23,785 nucleotides of DNA, taken from assembly GCA_021847385.1 (NCBI GenBank), contig JAJZTV010000005.1, positions 1-23,785 of the forward strand, in the 5' to 3' direction. The notes beneath the pieces were generated by a model. That model ran no database searches. It was not told where the DNA came from and saw nothing but the letters and a program-made list of their open reading frames with translations. Source of the stretch: Pseudomonadota bacterium (lineage in GTDB: Bacteria > Pseudomonadota > Gammaproteobacteria > Burkholderiales > Thiobacillaceae). Every line of letters starts with the position of its first letter. The first letter of the stretch is position 1. The position numbers and the translations under genes were made by a program. This document shows positions 21,599 through 23,785 of this stretch, piece after piece.

Positions 21599-23785
21599 GG
21601 CATGGCCTTGTTCAAGCTGGCGAGGAATTTTTCCGGCGGCTCGTAGCCGATCACGCGGAAGCCGGCCGGTTGCCCGGTCTTGTCGAAGAAGATCAGGCCG
21701 GGCGGGCCGAACAGGTTGAAGCGCTTGAGCAGGGCCTTGTCGTCGGCGCTGTTGGCGGTGACGTCGACCTGCAGCAGCACCGCATCTTTCAGCTTGGCCT
21801 GCACCTTGGGGTCGACGAAGGTGATGTGTTCCATCTCCTTGCACGAGGTGCACCAGTCGGCATAGAAGTCGAGCATCACATACTTGCCCGCGGCGGCCTG
21901 GATGGCGGCATCGAGTTCGGCCGCCGTCTTCACCCGCTGGAACTTCAGGCCTTGCGCCTCGGCCGCGGTTGCGCTGGCGACGCCGCCCTTGAAGACGTTG
22001 AGCGGCTGCAACAGGTCGCGGCTGCCGCCCAGGGCGCCGAGCAGCAGGCTGATGCCGGCGACCAGCGCGATCAGGCCGACGCCCTTCCAGAAGTGGCCCC
22101 AGCCGTGGTGGTTGGCGGCCAGCGGCTCCAAGGCCTTGAGGTAGATCGCCGAGATGATCAGCAGTGCGGCCCACAACAGCATGCTGGCCACTTGCGGCAT
22201 CAGCGGCGAGACCAGCCAGATGGCGATGCCGATCATCATCACGCCGAAGAATTTCTTCACCGCCTCCATCCAGCCGCCGGCACGCGGCAGCAAGGCGCCG
22301 GCCGACAGGCCGATCAGCAACAGCGGCATGCCCATGCCCAGGGCCATGGTGAACAGCGACACGCCGCCGAGCACCAGGTCGCCGGTCTGGCCGATGTAGA
22401 GCAGCGCGCCGGCCAGGGGCGCGGCGACGCAGGGGCCGACGATCAGCGCCGACAGCGCGCCCATGGCGAACACGCCGGTGAACTTGCCGCCCTGCATCTT
22501 GTTGCTGGCCTCGGTGAAGCGGCTTTGCAGGAAGCTCGGCAGTTGCAGGTCGTAGAAGCCGAACATGGAGAAGGCCAGCGCGATGAAGATCGCGGCGCCG
22601 AAGCCGAGCGCCCAGGCGTTTTGCAGCGCGTTGGAGATCAAGGTGCCGGACATGCCGGCGGCGACGCCGGCCAAGGCATAGGTGATGGCCATGCCCAGCA
22701 CGTAGGCCAGCGACAGCAGGAAGCCGTGGCGCTTGGTGATAGCGTGGCCTTGGCCGACGATGATGCCGGACAGGATCGGGATCATCGGGAACACGCACGG
22801 GGTCAAGGCCAGCAGCAGGCCGAACACGAAGAAGCTGGAGACCACCACCCAGAAGCTGCCGCCCTTGAGCAGCGCGGCGATCTGGCCGGACTCGGAGGTG
22901 TCGGCCGGCGCGGCAGCGGCAGGCTGGGCTGGCGGCGCGGTCGGTGCGCCCGCAGTCGGCGCGGCAGTGTTGGCGCCGAGGGCGATGTCGAAGGTCTGGT
23001 CCATCGGCGGATAGCACACGCCCTTCTCGCTGCAGCCCTGGAAGCTGGCCTTCAGCTTCACCGTGCCGCCGGTGGCGGGCAGGCCGTCCAGCTTGATCAG
23101 TGCGGTGAGGCCGTTGTGATAGACATAGGTCTTGCCGAAGGTGGGGTCGGTCTTCTCGTCGGCCTTGGGCAGTTCGACGTTGGCGATCTTCGCGCCGGCG
23201 GGCTCGACTACGCTGAACTTGATCTTGTCGCGATAGAGGTAATAGCTGTCGGCCAGGGTGAAGGTCGCGCTCACCGCGTTGCTGCCGGCCGGCACGATTG
23301 CGAGCTTGAAGGCCTGGTCGGGCGGCAGCAGGTCGGGTTCGCCGCCGGCCAGGTCGCTGGCCAGTTGCTTCAGGCTGCTCAGGCCGCCGGCCGCGGGCGT
23401 GCTGGCCGGCGGCGTGGCATTCGTGGCGGCCGCTGCGACCGGCTGCAAGGTGAAGCTGGTCTCTTGCGGCGGGTAGCACACGCCGGCATCGGCGCAGCCT
23501 TGATAGACGGCGGTGAACTTGAACGGCTTGGGCTCGCCGGCATAGCTGACCGGGAAACGCACCTTGAAATCGCCGCGCATCGTCTCCACTTTGCCGAAGT
23601 ATTCGTCGTCCTTGATCTTGCCGGCCGGCATGTCGGGCTTGCCGAGCTTGGCGCCGTCGGCGCTGAACTTGAACTTCTCCTTGTACAACGCATAGCCCTT
23701 GGCGACGCGGAATTGCGCCTCGAGGTTGGCGTTGTCCACCAGGCGGACGCTGAGGCGGAAGGCCTTCTCCGGTTCCAGCAGCTCT
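21595..23785 (-). CDS. dsbD: Thiol:disulfide interchange protein DsbD with two N-terminal alpha domains (5' end outside window)
   Basis: Partial at the 5' end: the frame continues to the window edge (visible ELLEPEKAFRLSVRLVDN), so the signal peptide is missing. DsbD passes electrons from cytosolic thioredoxin across the membrane to periplasmic CcmG, DsbC and others. Residues are numbered from the Val at 23739. First DsbD-alpha domain ends YQGCADAGVCYPP (C82, C88); an Ala/Pro/Thr linker follows; a second alpha domain with LLPPDQAFKL at its start ends FQGCSEKGVCYPP (C236, C242). Then the 8-helix beta domain with C315 (LTPCVFPMIP) and C437 (GPCVAAPL), and the C-terminal thioredoxin-like domain with WCTSC (C630, C633). 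Most DsbD proteins have one alpha domain (about 565 residues in E. coli); this one exceeds 729. Its stop overlaps the thioredoxin gene. Confidence 0.94.
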   Translation of the reverse strand, partial: ELLEPEKAFRLSVRLVDNANLEAQFRVAKGYALYKEKFKFSADGAKLGKPDMPAGKIKDDEYFGKVETMRGDFKVRFPVSYAGEPKPFKFTAVYQGCADAGVCYPPQETSFTLQPVAAAATNATPPASTPAAGGLSSLKQLASDLAGGEPDLLPPDQAFKLAIVPAGSNAVSATFTLADSYYLYRDKIKFSVVEPAGAKIANVELPKADEKTDPTFGKTYVYHNGLTALIKLDGLPATGGTVKLKASFQGCSEKGVCYPPMDQTFDIALGANTAAPTAGAPTAPPAQPAAAAPADTSESGQIAALLKGGSFWVVVSSFFVFGLLLALTPCVFPMIPILSGIIVGQGHAITKRHGFLLSLAYVLGMAITYALAGVAAGMSGTLISNALQNAWALGFGAAIFIALAFSMFGFYDLQLPSFLQSRFTEASNKMQGGKFTGVFAMGALSALIVGPCVAAPLAGALLYIGQTGDLVLGGVSLFTMALGMGMPLLLIGLSAGALLPRAGGWMEAVKKFFGVMMIGIAIWLVSPLMPQVASMLLWAALLIISAIYLKALEPLAANHHGWGHFWKGVGLIALVAGISLLLGALGGSRDLLQPLNVFKGGVASATAAEAQGLKFQRVKTAAELDAAIQAAAGKYVMLDFYADWCTSCKEMEHITFVDPKVQAKLKDAVLLQVDVTANSADDKALLKRFNLFGPPGLIFFDKTGQPAGFRVIGYEPPEKFLASLNKAMP

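Noticed and set aside
21599..23479. Upstream extension of the thioredoxin frame to more than 800 codons
   Set aside because: The extension overlaps dsbD in another frame and is Arg/Gly/Ala-rich with no motif; the real start is the ATG overlapping the dsbD stop.

Overview
The window is GC-rich DNA (one 60-base line inside the RND gene, 15001-15060, has 43 G/C). It has the gene density, tight ATGA stop/start overlaps and gene families of a free-living Gram-negative proteobacterium. A complete System I cytochrome c maturation operon, a two-domain polyphosphate:AMP phosphotransferase and a DsbD/TlpA pair suggest a respiring betaproteobacterium. That placement is inference from gene content, not from a marker gene.

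Layout, left to right. (1) 1-399: C-terminal end of a PBP7-type D-Ala-D-Ala endopeptidase, closed by an intrinsic terminator. (2) 556-7548: ccmABCDEFGHI, complete, in one direction and mostly translationally coupled, then an intrinsic terminator. Between ccmE and ccmF lies an anomaly: a second, diverged copy of the CcmE C-terminal tail, carried on a 48-codon ORF that overlaps the ccmE stop and contains nested palindromes. (3) 7657-9207: polyphosphate:AMP phosphotransferase. (4) 9315-10655: secreted protein of unknown function. (5) 10739-16928: TetR regulator, periplasmic adaptor, RND pump and outer-membrane channel, a self-contained tripartite efflux operon with a likely autoregulatory operator over its promoter. 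(6) 16929-20290: accessory block of lower GC. It holds a small secreted protein that looks like a stand-alone bacterial RNase A-like enzyme, a secreted TIM-barrel glycoside hydrolase-like protein with two N-terminal repeats, and a markedly AT-rich HEPN-type (Abi-like) gene. (7) 20289-23785, minus strand: dsbD (5' end beyond the window), a TlpA-type thioredoxin and a TtcA-family tRNA thiolase, all coupled by ATGA overlaps.

How they work together. CcmABCDE load haem onto CcmE and release it, CcmG/CcmH keep apocytochrome cysteines reduced, and CcmF/H/I ligate haem. DsbD at the other end of the window is the usual electron source for CcmG and other periplasmic thioredoxins such as the TlpA-like protein beside it. 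The efflux operon is independent. The most unusual items are the ccmE tail duplication and small ORF, the stand-alone RNase A-like candidate, the AT-rich HEPN gene, the repeat-bearing glycoside hydrolase-like protein, and a DsbD with two tandem N-terminal alpha domains. No tRNA, rRNA, CRISPR array, transposase or integrase was seen.
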